Shown here piece by piece: positions 51,485 to 62,641 of a DNA stretch of 64,000 nucleotides. This DNA comes from Athripsodes cinereus. Its lineage: Eukaryota > Arthropoda > Insecta > Trichoptera > Leptoceridae. The stretch covers positions 15,575,447-15,639,446 of the forward strand of contig OX388319.1 of the NCBI GenBank assembly GCA_947579605.1, given 5' to 3'. A program made the translations under genes and the position numbers. How positions within the stretch are numbered: position 1 is the stretch's first letter; every line of letters starts with the position of its first letter. The notes under the pieces are model-generated. The model made no database searches and was not told the DNA's origin. It was given only the letters and a program-made list of their open reading frames with translations.

Positions 51485-52607
51485 GGGAATTTAATTGGGT
51501 AGTAATGTCTTTAAATGTCTTTTGAAAAGTCTGAGAATGCTATTGTAATGAGAAGATTTGTTTTTGGTACGACGTATTCGAGATGATCGATGTATAGAAT
51601 AGAATTACGTCTGAATTTGGATTTATTGGTCCAATCAAAAAAAAAAATGTTCGCAAATGTGGATTTAACTCAAAATAAAATACATTTTAATCTATTGCAT
51701 CCCAAATAAATATATTTCTATACAGTTTACCGATTTGTCAATTTTGGTAGTTTTATGTTGAATGATATTTTTTTTATTGTCATTGTATTATTGTAAACGC
51801 AAATAATGTAGATAACTTATTATTATGGATATTTTACATAGCTTTGCTAGCTAAATTATTGTTTTTTTTTTGTTTTACTATTTTTGACATAATATATTTA
51901 GACATTGGGATTGCAATATTGGATTATAGAAAAATTATTGTCAGCTTTTTGCCAAATATTGTGAACTATTTTGTATACAGCTCAAAATAAAACAAATCTC
52001 TTAAAATTGACATACGAAATTTGAATCTTGCAAAAAGGTTTAAGTGACTCTATGATGTTACATTATTTTGTATGTGTATAGCATTGGCCCAATTATGTTA
52101 TAGTTAGGTTGTGACTATTCGAATCTAAAACAATTTAGGAATAAATATAATAAATGTAATATCACAGTTACATATATTCGATGACCCGAAATGCAAATTG
52201 TCTAACTCTAATGATTGAAAACTGGAGTTGTGATGTTTTGTATAACAGCTCTTCGAGTCGTCTTGATGTATTTATTATGGTTTTATCATGTATAAATTGT
52301 AATGAAAAATAATTATCTTTATTATTATTTTTCCATTTTGAAATTATTTGATAATATAAACATTTTTTTTTAAATTTTGTTTTTTTTCTTCTATCTCGTA
52401 ATTACCTTATAACTATTATTAATGTTGATAAAATAAGGCAGTATTTAAATTATATTATGGCTTTTTTGTAATGAGGTTCTAAGGAAATAATTATATACTT
52501 TACGTAGCTAAGAAAGTTCTAAGCCTTTATTCAACATTTCAACAAAATGGATTTTATCAAATAGATTTAAGTGCATAATTACTTTTTTCTATATAAAATG
52601 AGAAATA
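51485..52607 (+). other. SPT6 3' UTR and downstream flank
   Basis: AT-rich, with AATAAA-type hexamers near 51672, 51702 and 51985 as candidate polyadenylation signals; I cannot choose between them. No other feature is seen before the mariner element. Confidence 0.5.
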
Positions 52608-53897
52608 CGAGGGTTGCCTTTTATATTTCGGGATTTGGCAACCCTGGTGTTGCAATCTGTCAACTGACAGCTCTATCGTAAAGTTAGAAGTTTTTGAGGT
52701 TGTACGTACTCCGAACGTTTTGACATACGAGCGCTATTTGTGTTGTTTACAGTAAATTAAAAGATTCATCTGCCCCCAAGAATGGAATTAAATCGTGAAC
52801 ATTTTCGTGCGATTATTTTTTACAACTTTTGACGTGGATTAACTCAGCAGCAGTGCATGAATGAACTTAATTCAACTTTTGGCGATAAAGCTCCATCAAG
52901 GACCAGTGTTTATCGATGGTATGGTGAATTCAATCGTGGTCGAAGTTCACTCCAAGACGAATTTCGTGAAGGTCGTCCAAAATCAGTTGTTGTTCCGAAA
53001 AACATTGATGCTGTGCGCGAACTGATATTGCAAGATCGTCATGTGACCTATCATGAGATAGAGACAACCTTAGGCATTAGTGGGACCAGCATACACTCAA
53101 TATTGCATGAACATTTAACTGTCAAAATAAATTGTTCGCGTTGGATCCGACAATTTGTCAATCGCTCAAAAAAAAGCTCGTGTCGATTGGTTGAAAGAAA
53201 TGCTTGAAAAATACGATCGCGGTGCTTCAAAACACGTCTATGACATCGTGACAGGTGATGAATCGTGGATTTACGCATATGAGCCCGAAAGTAAACAGCA
53301 GTCGACTGTATGGGTGTTTCAAGATGAGCCAAATCCAACAAAAGTTGTTCGCGCACGAAGCACTTCCAAGCAAATGGTCGCATGTTTTTTCGGAAAAACT
53401 GGACATGTCGCAACCGTACCACTAGAACAACGCAGAACAGTCAATTCTGAGTGGTACACAACAATTTGTTTGTCAGTTGTCCTCCAAGAAATCAGGAAAA
53501 CCAACCGCCGAAGACGGATCACTCTACATCACGACAATGCGAGCTCTCACACATCGGCTCAAACAACTGCATTTTTGAGCACCCAAAACATCGATTTGAT
53601 GAGTCATCCGCCATATAGTCCTGACCTTTCACCAAATGACTTCTTTTTATTCCCGCACGTAAAAAACAAACTGAGAGGTCAACGTTTTTCGACACCTGAA
53701 GAAGCGGTTGCTGCATTCAGAATGCATGTTTGGGAGATACCTCAATCAGAGTGGAAAAAGTGCTTCGACAATTGGTTCAAACGCATGCAAAAGTGTATAG
53801 ATCTTCATGGGGAATATTTTGAAAAACAATAAAGTGATTTTCGATGATTAATATTTGTTTTTGTTCTCTAATCCCGAAATATAAAAAGCAACCCTCG
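52608..53897 (+). mobile_element. mariner transposon, 1.29 kb
   Basis: Inverted ends start CGAGGGTTGCCTTTTATATT and CGAGGGTTGCTTTTTATATT (reverse complement), flanked by TA on both sides (52606-52607 and 53898-53899), the mariner/Tc1 target. The length is typical. It lies about 1.1 kb downstream of the SPT6 stop, in the same orientation. Confidence 0.93.
52782..53832 (+). pseudogene. mariner transposase, nonsense and frameshift
   Basis: Frame opens MELNREHFRAIIFYNF and meets TGA at 52830-52832 (likely from CGA). It resumes through the helix-turn-helix region (RTSVYRWYGEFNRGRSSLQD, GRPKS). A deletion of about 2 bases near 53146 shifts the frame. The catalytic half (53155-53832) is intact, with VTGDESWIYAYEP, LHHDNASSH and YSPDLSPNDFFLFP. 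There are 34 residues between the second and third Asp, so D,D34D. It ends GEYFEKQ. Not functional. Confidence 0.92.
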
Positions 53898-53899
53898 TA

Positions 53900-55928
53900 T
53901 TAGTGAAATAGTCTCATATTGTAATTTTTAAGATTAAATATGAGTTATTTAGTCTAGAAACTACCTATTTATTTATGTAAGCATAAATAGCGGAAACATT
54001 CTCCTATAAACCTGTAATGCGGTTGTCTATGACATGAGAAATTCTTTATCCACAGAATTTCCCGTATAAGCCTATAATACGGTTATCTATGGATTTACAT
54101 CTTTATTATAAAAGTAAAAAATAATAAATTTGTAATTAAAAGTGTAATCGACTTGGGTATACTTTGCAGAATACGTTTAGCTGACCTTTCATTTGCAAAT
54201 CTGACAATGCAGCCTATCTCAAGGATCTGACTCCAATGGCGATAAACGGTTGGTTTGAATCCGATGCAATGACAAAAACAAATTTTAGGCTATAAAATAT
54301 TCAAATAAAAAATTGGATGAATGGGATCTTCCTGTTATTGGCCAACATTGTTAAATATACACCAGCAATGGACTGCCATTACAAGTCCTTATTAAAACTT
54401 CTGTGATTTGCGTTGGATACCAGTAGTGTATCCATAGACAATGCCTTGATTCTCATTTTGAATCTACTAATACGTAGAAACTGCCACATGCAATTAGATA
54501 TGCTTATAAATTTCTATATTTTTTAATACATTTCTTCAATTATACCATTGAGATTGAAAGTGACATGGAGTATGTTTTATATTCAAATTTAGGCTGTTAT
54601 TTCTAAACAAACTAAAGGTACTTACGTAAAGTAGGTAATTTAAATTTAGAATTAGAATGCTTTGGAGGTGTTGCCAGTTACCAGTGTAAATTTTTTTTCT
54701 GATGTTATGGCAATATGCTTTAGGAGGTTCTAATCTCTTGCTGTCCCCACAATTAGGTACTTGCAATTTTTACCCACAGAACGCAGTGTATCAAAATTGA
54801 ATATATTTTTCCTGAAAAGTTAATTCTGCTAGTTTATTAATGGTTTATTTATTAAATCTGGTATTTCTAGTTCAAAAATATTCTCAAGGTTCTTTTCACG
54901 AAAACAACATAAAAAAGTATGTTTCATAATTTAATTTAAATCTATTGGATAAATTATTAAGAGTAAATGGCTTACAGCTTTCGAACAAAACAAATATATT
55001 ATATAAACTAAAGGTAGACTTGATATTTGCATAAATAACAAAGATAAAAATAAATATGTTAATTATTCACTTATATTAGAAAAAAGGGTATAACATGTAA
55101 ATTTAAAATCAATTATGTATATGTACAGTAGTTCTGCTAGAATTTGAACACCTGGAGTAAATCTAAATCCAAGAATGACAAATTGATTTTGAGATGGCTT
55201 ATTATATGTATCACACATGCGTTTCTTTTTTCATTATAAGTATGAATATATTTACTTAATTTGTATATTTCAGTACTGGTTATGATGTTGAGTATTTTTA
55301 ATATTAATTTACAGAATACTGAGACAATCATTTGAAATGTTTTTCAAATATACTTACCAGATTAGTTTTTTTATTAGAATATATATACGTATCTTCTTAT
55401 GTTATTTTATCGATATTACATAAATAATAAGACTGTGCACTCTTTCAAAAAACGTTCCAAAAAGAGGGTATATTTTAAGGTGTCAGTATTACATAAATCT
55501 GCTATGAAAGTTATCAATTCTATGTGCTGGCAATATGTTAGAACGGCACACCACTGTAACACTTCCCCTCTTATGTGGCAAGCTTTATTTTTTTATAGGA
55601 CTATAGACCTTATTACAATGGCAGAAATATATTTTTTCTTGAATGTGATCAAAAATGCACAGTCTTGTTATATATATAATATTTTTGAATTAATGTTCTT
55701 TAAATATATTAATCTCAACTAACTGACACAATATAAATTTTGTGAGCATTGCAAATTCAATAAAAAAATTTTTTTCATTCTTTTCAAACTATATTGTAAC
55801 TTCAATAATTTGCATTGAAAATACGAAATTAATACTGTATTTTGCCTTATACCTCTCATAACATTTTTTTCATGTTTTCTCAACCAATCCAATATTTGAT
55901 AACAATTTCAATATTAAATAGTCTAAAG
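53900..55928. other. Gene-free AT-rich interval
   Basis: A short degenerate duplication at 53998-54110 (CCTATAAACCTGTAATGCGG and CGTATAAGCCTATAATACGG). A possible inverted repeat AATAAGACTGTGCA (55425) with TGCACAGTCTTGTTAT (55654) would delimit a MITE of about 245 bp. Nothing else is recognised. Confidence 0.45.
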
Positions 55929-56148
55929 CAGTGTTTCCCAAACTATGGGTCGCAACCCACTGGTGGGTCGTGAGCGAATATTGAGTGGGCCCTGAGCATT
56001 AAGTAGTTCCATGACTCGCTTGGTACTAGAGAAACTGAGCATTACCAATATTTATGACCTCTTTTCTCTAATACAGCTAAAAGGTGGGTCCCAAGATTGG
56101 AAATTTTTATTAGATGGGTCGAATCCCAATCAACTTTGGGCACCACTG
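55929..56148. mobile_element. hAT-type MITE, 220 bp (CAGTGTTTCCC ends)
   Basis: Left end CAGTGTTTCCCAAACTATGG; right end AACTTTGGGCACCACTG. Flanked by GTCTAAAG and GTCTCAAG (55921-55928, 56149-56156), an 8-bp duplication with one change. GGGTCGCAACCCACTGGTGG near the left end is characteristic of hAT MITEs. Confidence 0.85.
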
Positions 56149-56769
56149 GTCTCAAGTGTTATCTATAGTTTTTCATTATACATTTACAATATAACATCAT
56201 TAATATCTAATCGTTTATCTTTGTGCAGAATATTTATGTAAAATTTATTAAACATCCGTAAAACGTTGTTTTATTTTAAAAATAAAACCACCATTATGAT
56301 TTATTATAAAATGCTTCCTGAATTCTTTTACTTTTCTAAAATAAACAATTGTTTGGTATGAAGAGTTGGATGATACTTATTGACATGTTATTAATTCTTA
56401 TTACAAATGTACTATCTTAAATGAGTGGAAGTTAATAATTATTAGGTCTAGGATACATTTGCTGTCTGATTGTTTGTTCATTTGTAGTGTCAATCTGGAT
56501 GCACCTAGTGTCAAATAAAGGGACAGAATATTATTTTGTTTATTCATTTACAGCCGTAATGTGAACCCACCTGATAGCATGTTATTAAGTAGCAAATGTA
56601 TCTTTAGTCTTATTAATTTTTCTATTTGCAACACTACAAAGGGGAGTAATTAAATGAGTGTCTTGGCGAAGGAAGAAGTATTTCAAATGCACATGCTTCA
56701 CTAATACAAAATTCAATTGACTTCTGTTATTTTCATTGTCAAAAAATGTGAAAATAGATATCAGACCCC

Positions 56770-56910
56770 CTAGACAAACACGCACTTGGCGATCGACTAC
56801 AAACGAATTTTCATCAATAATTGCAACAATAACGCATAATTATATGGTACATGTAGGTAGATTGTCGAAAAGTTCACCAGTAGTCGATCGCTAAGTACGG
56901 TTTGTCTACA
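56770..56910. repeat. Short MITE-like inverted repeat (TAGACAAAC...CGATCGACTA)
   Basis: TAGACAAACACGCACTTGGC GATCGACTAC at the left and, inverted, GTAGTCGATCGCTAAGTACG GTTTGTCTA at the right; arms of about 30 bp with about 4 mismatches. About 140 bp in total, no clear target duplication. Confidence 0.6.
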
Positions 56911-57027
56911 GCCCCTGAAAGGAGTGCATTAAAATGTTTTAAGTGGAAAAATTGGGAATGAATGGGCTTCACTGGTAATTGACTGTAAAGAGAATGAATG
57001 AATGATGACTGGGTAACAATTACAATA

Positions 57028-57033
57028 TATATG

Positions 57034-57077
<44 letters not shown>
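57028..57077. repeat. Compound (TA)n(GA)n microsatellite
   Basis: Runs of TATATATA and then GAGAGAGAGA. Confidence 0.9.
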
Positions 57078-57913
57078 CACGGTGTTCAAAACCATTCAAC
57101 TCGAGGATATTATAATACCTAATTATATTATTTATTCTAAATCCCAAAGGGCACTGGCATCAACTAAATACTTGACAGGACGTTGTTTGAATGCTCTGAT
57201 TCTCGACACATGCTTATTTGAAATACTTTTTCCTTCCCCGAGACAATTGTGTAATTAAACATATTACCTTCCATGTCACACTTGTTGGAAAATTAATTAC
57301 CCCATGTCATATGTGAAGTGGTGGATAGTTCTTTAAATTACCCCTGTAACAATATAAAGTGTATTGTGTTGATATGAAGTTGTATTATTGCATTAGATTA
57401 ATGAAAGGAAGATATATTATAATGTATCAATATGCTGATGATTTATGTATATATCTATTGACTGAATTATGAATATATTATTATTATGACATTATTTAAT
57501 TGTTTTTTATTGCTGTTTCAATCCCAAAAAGAAGTATCTACCATAAATATTATATTAATAGAAGGCATTCATTCAAATATTTCTTCGTAAAATGCTCCGA
57601 TAAGTCGCCGAAAAATTTAAGATTTTTGCTTGATGATTGACGTTCGCATCCAGCTGTGTGGACATCGCCAATGGGGAACATGCATGTGCGAGGAATATGA
57701 ATAAATGTTATCAATCTATACTGATAAAAATACGCTGAACACGAATATTCTAATAAGATACGATAAAATAAATCCTTTTGTTCATTATTTTCATTTCAAA
57801 AAGACATATTTTCTGTCAAAATTTAAAACGCCCTCATCAAGCGGTAAGCCGGTAAGTCTAACTTCTATAAGATAACTTAACTTAACTTATAACTTTTTCC
57901 GGTGCCATTGGAG

Positions 57914-57985
57914 ATATACAGACTCACCAGCTTCAGAAGCCAATTAAAAACTGAACTCTTCACTGGCGCCCTTGAGACGGTCTAG
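57914..57985 (+). pseudogene. CR1-like LINE C-terminal fragment
   Basis: IYRLTSFRSQLKTELFTGAL then ETV and stop. The S.F...LKT.LF pattern closes CR1-type proteins. Only the last 23 codons remain. Confidence 0.5.
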
Positions 57986-58554
57986 GGACTGTTAAACGGT
58001 GTCAAAAATAAAATCATCCAAAATCATCATCATAACACATTTGACTCATTCATATCTTAATTTGGGACTAGCTTGGTCTGTGTGTTGCTTATCACAATAT
58101 TGTAATACTTCGTACCCATGGAGTAAATAATAATAATTAAGTTGCTCTTTGTTCCTACCTTAGATCTTCTATTTGTTTATTTTCTAGTTGGTCTGTGCAC
58201 AAACAGATCGGTTTTGACCTTTTCGTAGTTTAAGAAAAAAATATTTCTTCATGAAATTTCTCACAATTAGAGTAATGGACAGACTAATTCAAAAGTTTAT
58301 TATTATATGTAGTCAGTAAATCATCTCTATGCCATTATAGTAAGTTAAAGATTTTCATAATAAGGTAATTGTTTCTCATCACATAATACAGAGTTTTAAA
58401 TTGTTTTGGTATAGTTATACATATATGTAACTGCCTCCTGAAGGGGAAAATATTATTTTACTTTTGATAAATATATTTTTAAAATAAAGTTAAATTTTAT
58501 TGTAAACTTTTACTCAGTCATACCTAAAAAAATAAAGTATAGCTCTAAAAATAG

Positions 58555-58660
58555 TATGGAAATCATATTGGCACGGAGAAGACAGCTTGCATGTTTTATA
58601 TGCAGCTGGTCTGCTGGCTACCCCACTTGTGGGATATGCCGTGATGGTATAGTAGTAGTA
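58555..58660 (+). repeat. SINE-like repeat, 3' part
   Basis: TTGGCACGGAGAAGACAGCT, TGCAGCTGGTCTGCTGGCTA, CCCCACTTGTGGGATATGCC. One of the least diverged 3' ends in the window. Confidence 0.8.
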
Positions 58661-58969
58661 GTATATTTCATTGAAAAAAGTATTTTTGTTAAAAGCTGCG
58701 GATGCGGAAAATATTACGATCGATTATTAGTTCACTTTAAAAGCAGTATATATTCAGATAGTGTTTACTAAATTTTGTTTGTAAACGGTTCGAGAAGCTA
58801 ATTATAAACACGATCTATTTATAAAACCGTGAAAAACTTGCGTTGGTTGTTTAAAAATTCAAAATAACCGCTTGGCGGGAGATAAATGAAGATGAAGAAA
58901 CTGCGCGAATGGTTATAGTTTTTCAAAATAGAATGGTATGTGGCAAATAATATTACTAATGCATAACTG

Positions 58970-59480
58970 AAACGCATAGTGCGATGGTAGCGCCACAATT
59001 GTGACGGCCTTAATATGATCGATTGCGCCGTGGTCGTCTGCGCAATGTCATCGTTCGTATTGTACTTCGTGAACTTCGTCAATTCGTCAGTCAAATATCG
59101 GCCATGATGTTTCAGTACGAGTTGGGTTTATAGAAAGTTGTGAATAAGTAGAGCCTGTATTTTGACGCGTTAGTGATTTAACGCGAAGTGATATCTAAAT
59201 TATGTAATTACATACTTTATCCTGTTTTAAATTGATATCAGTGAAGCGTTTACCGTGTCCCGTTTCGCGAAAATATTCGATTTCCCCGTTGACATCTAGA
59301 AAGCCTACACAAATACATAACACACAAATAGTGTAGTTGAATAATAATACTACGTAAATATGTGTTATTAAGATTATATTCGATGAGATGATGGAAAGGA
59401 CGATTAGTGCAATGAGGTGTCGTTTATTGTCTGTAGTATTAGCACCTGCCGAGGCTCGTCTCAGCGCACCAGGGCCCAGG
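58970..59480 (+). promoter_or_regulatory. CpG-richer interval, possible promoter
   Basis: This stretch contains many CpG dinucleotides (GCGCCGTGGTCGTCTGCGC, GACGCGTTAGTGATTTAACG, CGTTTCGCGAAAATATTCG) within otherwise very AT-rich DNA. It precedes a candidate coding exon. Judged by eye only. Confidence 0.3.
59388..59479 (+). CDS. Speculative first coding exon
   Basis: An ATG ATG pair opens MMERTISAMRCRLLSVVLAP AEARLSAPGP and reaches a donor-like GGGCCCAG|GTGATT at 59480. The frame would otherwise stop at once. No downstream exon was recognised in the remaining 4.5 kb, so the rest of the gene would lie beyond the window or the call is wrong. No family similarity seen. Confidence 0.2.
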
Positions 59481-60150
59481 TGATTCACACACATGACAAG
59501 TGCTGTGTTATATATTGCTGTGTAGTATATTGTTATGTTGCCTGCATATATTATTATCTCTACCTACTTCCTCCCATCTGACACTCCATGTTTGGCAACA
59601 AACCTATTGTGGCTTTAAAATCATACAAATATACAATGTGTGATCCCACCCAACTGCACTGCACAGCACACCACACATCATGACACCAGTATTATTATTT
59701 GTCAGAACAACCAGATCACTAGACACTGATATTTAAGTGCACTGTCTCATTTGTAATCTACTGATGTCTGCAGATCACCTCTTCAGGCATTCATAATCAG
59801 TACTTGATGAATTTTATTGATTACCTAGTTCATATTGTGCAAATAGAGATTTTTAAAAATATTGACATTCTGACATAAAAGTTATACTGACATATTTTAG
59901 CTTATTCTGATAAACTATTGGTTATCTAGATTACAGTATTCTGTTCTATTTTCAAAGGCAATCCACTCATTTACGAGTGATCAGGGGGGGTAGATTACAG
60001 TTTATAGGTACTAAAATTAAATGTTTGAAGTGAAAATAATAATGAATTAAAGAATTGATTGGTAAAATTTCTGAAATAGTTAAAATTCCTTTTCATATTT
60101 TGATTGGCTCATTCTGCTATGAGCCATATAATAAATGTAAGCTGTTCTGC

Positions 60151-60312
60151 ATATCGTCGTTGGATCAATGAAACTTCTTATGTCTCAATTTTTTTCGAAG
60201 ATGAGATATTGGTATCAAACGATTCGTCTCGTCGGGCCGAACAATTTGGTACCAATATCTCATCTTCGAAAAAAATTGACACATAAGAGGTTTCATTGAT
60301 CCAACGACGATA
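60151..60312. repeat. Long palindrome, ~68-bp arms
   Basis: Left arm ATATCGTCGTTGGATCAATG... to GATATTGGTATCAA (60151-60218). The right arm (about 60245-60312) is its reverse complement with about three mismatches. The 26-nt loop is GC-richer (GTCTCGTCGGGCCGAAC). It does not match the other foldbacks here and has no terminal duplication I can see. Confidence 0.85.
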
Positions 60313-62250
60313 TTTATATGCATAATTATTTAAAGTATTGTACATGCCTAACATTGTGATCAGTGATTTAGTTTAGCACAGTGTACGCAATAATAATATG
60401 TTCATTGACCTCAAATCATTTGTACAAATTGGAACTGTCAAACTGAGATTGAGACTTTTTTCAGATAACATAATATGTATCTAAACGTCAATTATTTTGA
60501 ATTTTTTATATGTAGATATGTAGTATTTTATCTGGAGAATAAGAATCCAGTGGAATTTTGTGGATTTTTCCGTACAAAATTAATTTGCATTTTTTGTATG
60601 AATTAGATCAAATTAATTTTTTACGTTTGGCTGATTGTAGATAAGGTTAGGCTGGGTCTAGTGTTATATTATGCTACAGCATTGTGTACAAAAATTTTGT
60701 GCTTATGAAATCAGCCAAATTAAGATGGATTATCATTTTTCGGATGAAAAACTATATAATTATGTGAATATAAACAGAAAATTCATAAATTTAATTTTGA
60801 TGCGTTCATCTCATATGAAATTTTACTGATATTGTCAACTGTGAGAATAATGCAGCTTCTGATTGGAAGATTTTTCAAAAATAAATTATATAATATTTAT
60901 GAATACAAATAAGTACCTAATTTTCCAAAATATAAGATTTTCTAGATGTCATGTTGTAGAAATAAACTAATTAATGTATTGATGAACAATTCTAAATATA
61001 GAGGAGAGATAGTTTTTTTAATAAATGTAGTTATGATTAAATTCCTGCATATTATATATTTTAGGGTCACTGTCTCATATGCTGTCCCTATTCATACATT
61101 GCTCCAGTAATTTAGAGATGATTTATGCATGTCAATGTTCCTTACATTCGTAGGGGTCTAGCTCTTTTGTGTCAACTGCTTTTTCCTTTTGACGCTGTCA
61201 TCAATGGCTCGTATACATACATGTACATAATTTAGATATAAGTAGGTTTTATGTTTAAGTAATATTGCAGTTTAGATTCATATTGTTTTATTGTGGATTT
61301 GGATGTTTCTCGTTTAAAACATATGAATGTAGATGTTTATTTTATTTAGAAATATATTTATTTTGTTAAAACATACCACTTTTCTTGTGAATCTTCAGAC
61401 AAATATGAGTTACTGTTCTTGTATACAATCATTGTATTTTTGGCACATTTGTGTTACAGTTTTTGAAGGATATGTACCAATATCAAATAAAAGTTGTCCT
61501 TCCTCATATTCAAAGTAATCACTACATTAGTTATTAGTTAGTAATTTAAAAAAACTGTATTATTTAATTTATATAAATTTTGTCATTTTGTGGTAGCCAA
61601 ATATGCTTGCCATACATGCAAAAAAGCACTATATGCCTACAATAGTGTTTTTCATACATGTAAAATATTAGCACGTTCTTTAACCTAATGTACATTGGAT
61701 TAACTTATATAAAACAACATTTCAGACCAACATACGCTTGGATGAAATATGTCACTAATTTCTATCCCCCTATGTTCTAAAATTTCCTGGGCTTTACATA
61801 TACTGTATTAAATTCTATTCTCGTGTTGCAGAATTTTACAGACCCATCATACATTGTATAGTACAAGATATCAGCGACTAATATTCATTCATTACGAAAT
61901 CATATCCAATAAAATTCTAGTTCTACCACTACTATACTTATTTTAACGTCATAAGGCCTTTTACAAAAGTATTATAAATCATATACATATAGGTCATCAT
62001 AAATACACAAAACTCCATCTATCATGTAACAACTAGCAAAACAAACATAATTAAAAACAAATTAGTTATAGAACAAAAAATGCAAGAGCAAAGCACTGTG
62101 GAAGGCAAATTAAGAATAATGCGGCAATTTTTTTTTTTTCTAAATTTATTGTAAAAAAGTTGACAATATAGTTTTGACACACATAAATATAAATAATACT
62201 AATAATCAATGAACAAATCAAATGAAATTCTGCACATGGTTACATGGTAT
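60313..62250. other. Gene-free AT-rich interval
   Basis: No exon, RNA gene or clear TE recognised. A small imperfect hairpin lies at about 61616-61665 (CATACATGCAAAAAAGCACT and AGTGTTTTTCATACATG). Confidence 0.5.
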
Positions 62251-62258
62251 ATTATTAG

Positions 62259-62633
62259 TAGAGATGCGCTTATTATAAATTTTACTGAAAGCCGAATATT
62301 ATTAAATTTAATGTTTGTCAAACAGAGTACTCGGCCAAGTTACTCAGTTACTTACAAACGCTCTGGCACACATAACAGGTTGATGACACGCCACCAGCAA
62401 GCGAGACAGCGGTATTCTTCCACATATTGATTGTATTCAATAGATGTATAAGTACATACATATTTTTGTTAATAAATACTCATTATTTTATTGATAAACA
62501 AGTATGTCTATGTCTCTCGCACGACTATATTTCATTATTTAAACCAAGTATTCGGCACTTGAACCGAGTAAATCAGCCGAGTACGAGTATTTAAAAAAAC
62601 ACTGAATATGCCGAGTGCCAAGTAGTATTTGTA
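62259..62633. mobile_element. hAT-type MITE with ACTCGGC/GCCGAGT words
   Basis: ATTATTAG occurs at 62251-62258 and 62634-62641, a perfect 8-bp duplication. The left end TAGAGATGCGC recalls the TAGAGATGAAAC end of the large hAT. The interior repeats ACTCGGCC, ATTCGGCAC, CAGCCGAGTACGAGT and GCCGAGTGCC. The right terminus is diverged, so the inverted repeat is weak. Confidence 0.6.
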
Positions 62634-62641
62634 ATTATTAG

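Larger units (their letters stand above)
56149..58555. other. Gene-free interval with small repeats
   Basis: Contains the inverted-repeat element at 56770-56910, a TA/GA microsatellite at 57028-57077 and a CR1-like LINE tail at 57914-57985. The rest is AT-rich with no exon seen. Confidence 0.5.

Noticed and set aside
55399..55722. 107-residue plus-strand ORF (MLFYRYYINNKTVHSF...)
   Set aside because: Low-complexity, AT-driven composition with no family pattern and no splice or regulatory support; it overlaps a possible MITE inverted repeat.
59195..59494. 99-residue minus ORF over the CpG-richer interval
   Set aside because: Composition looks random and it runs antisense to the candidate promoter; no motif seen.
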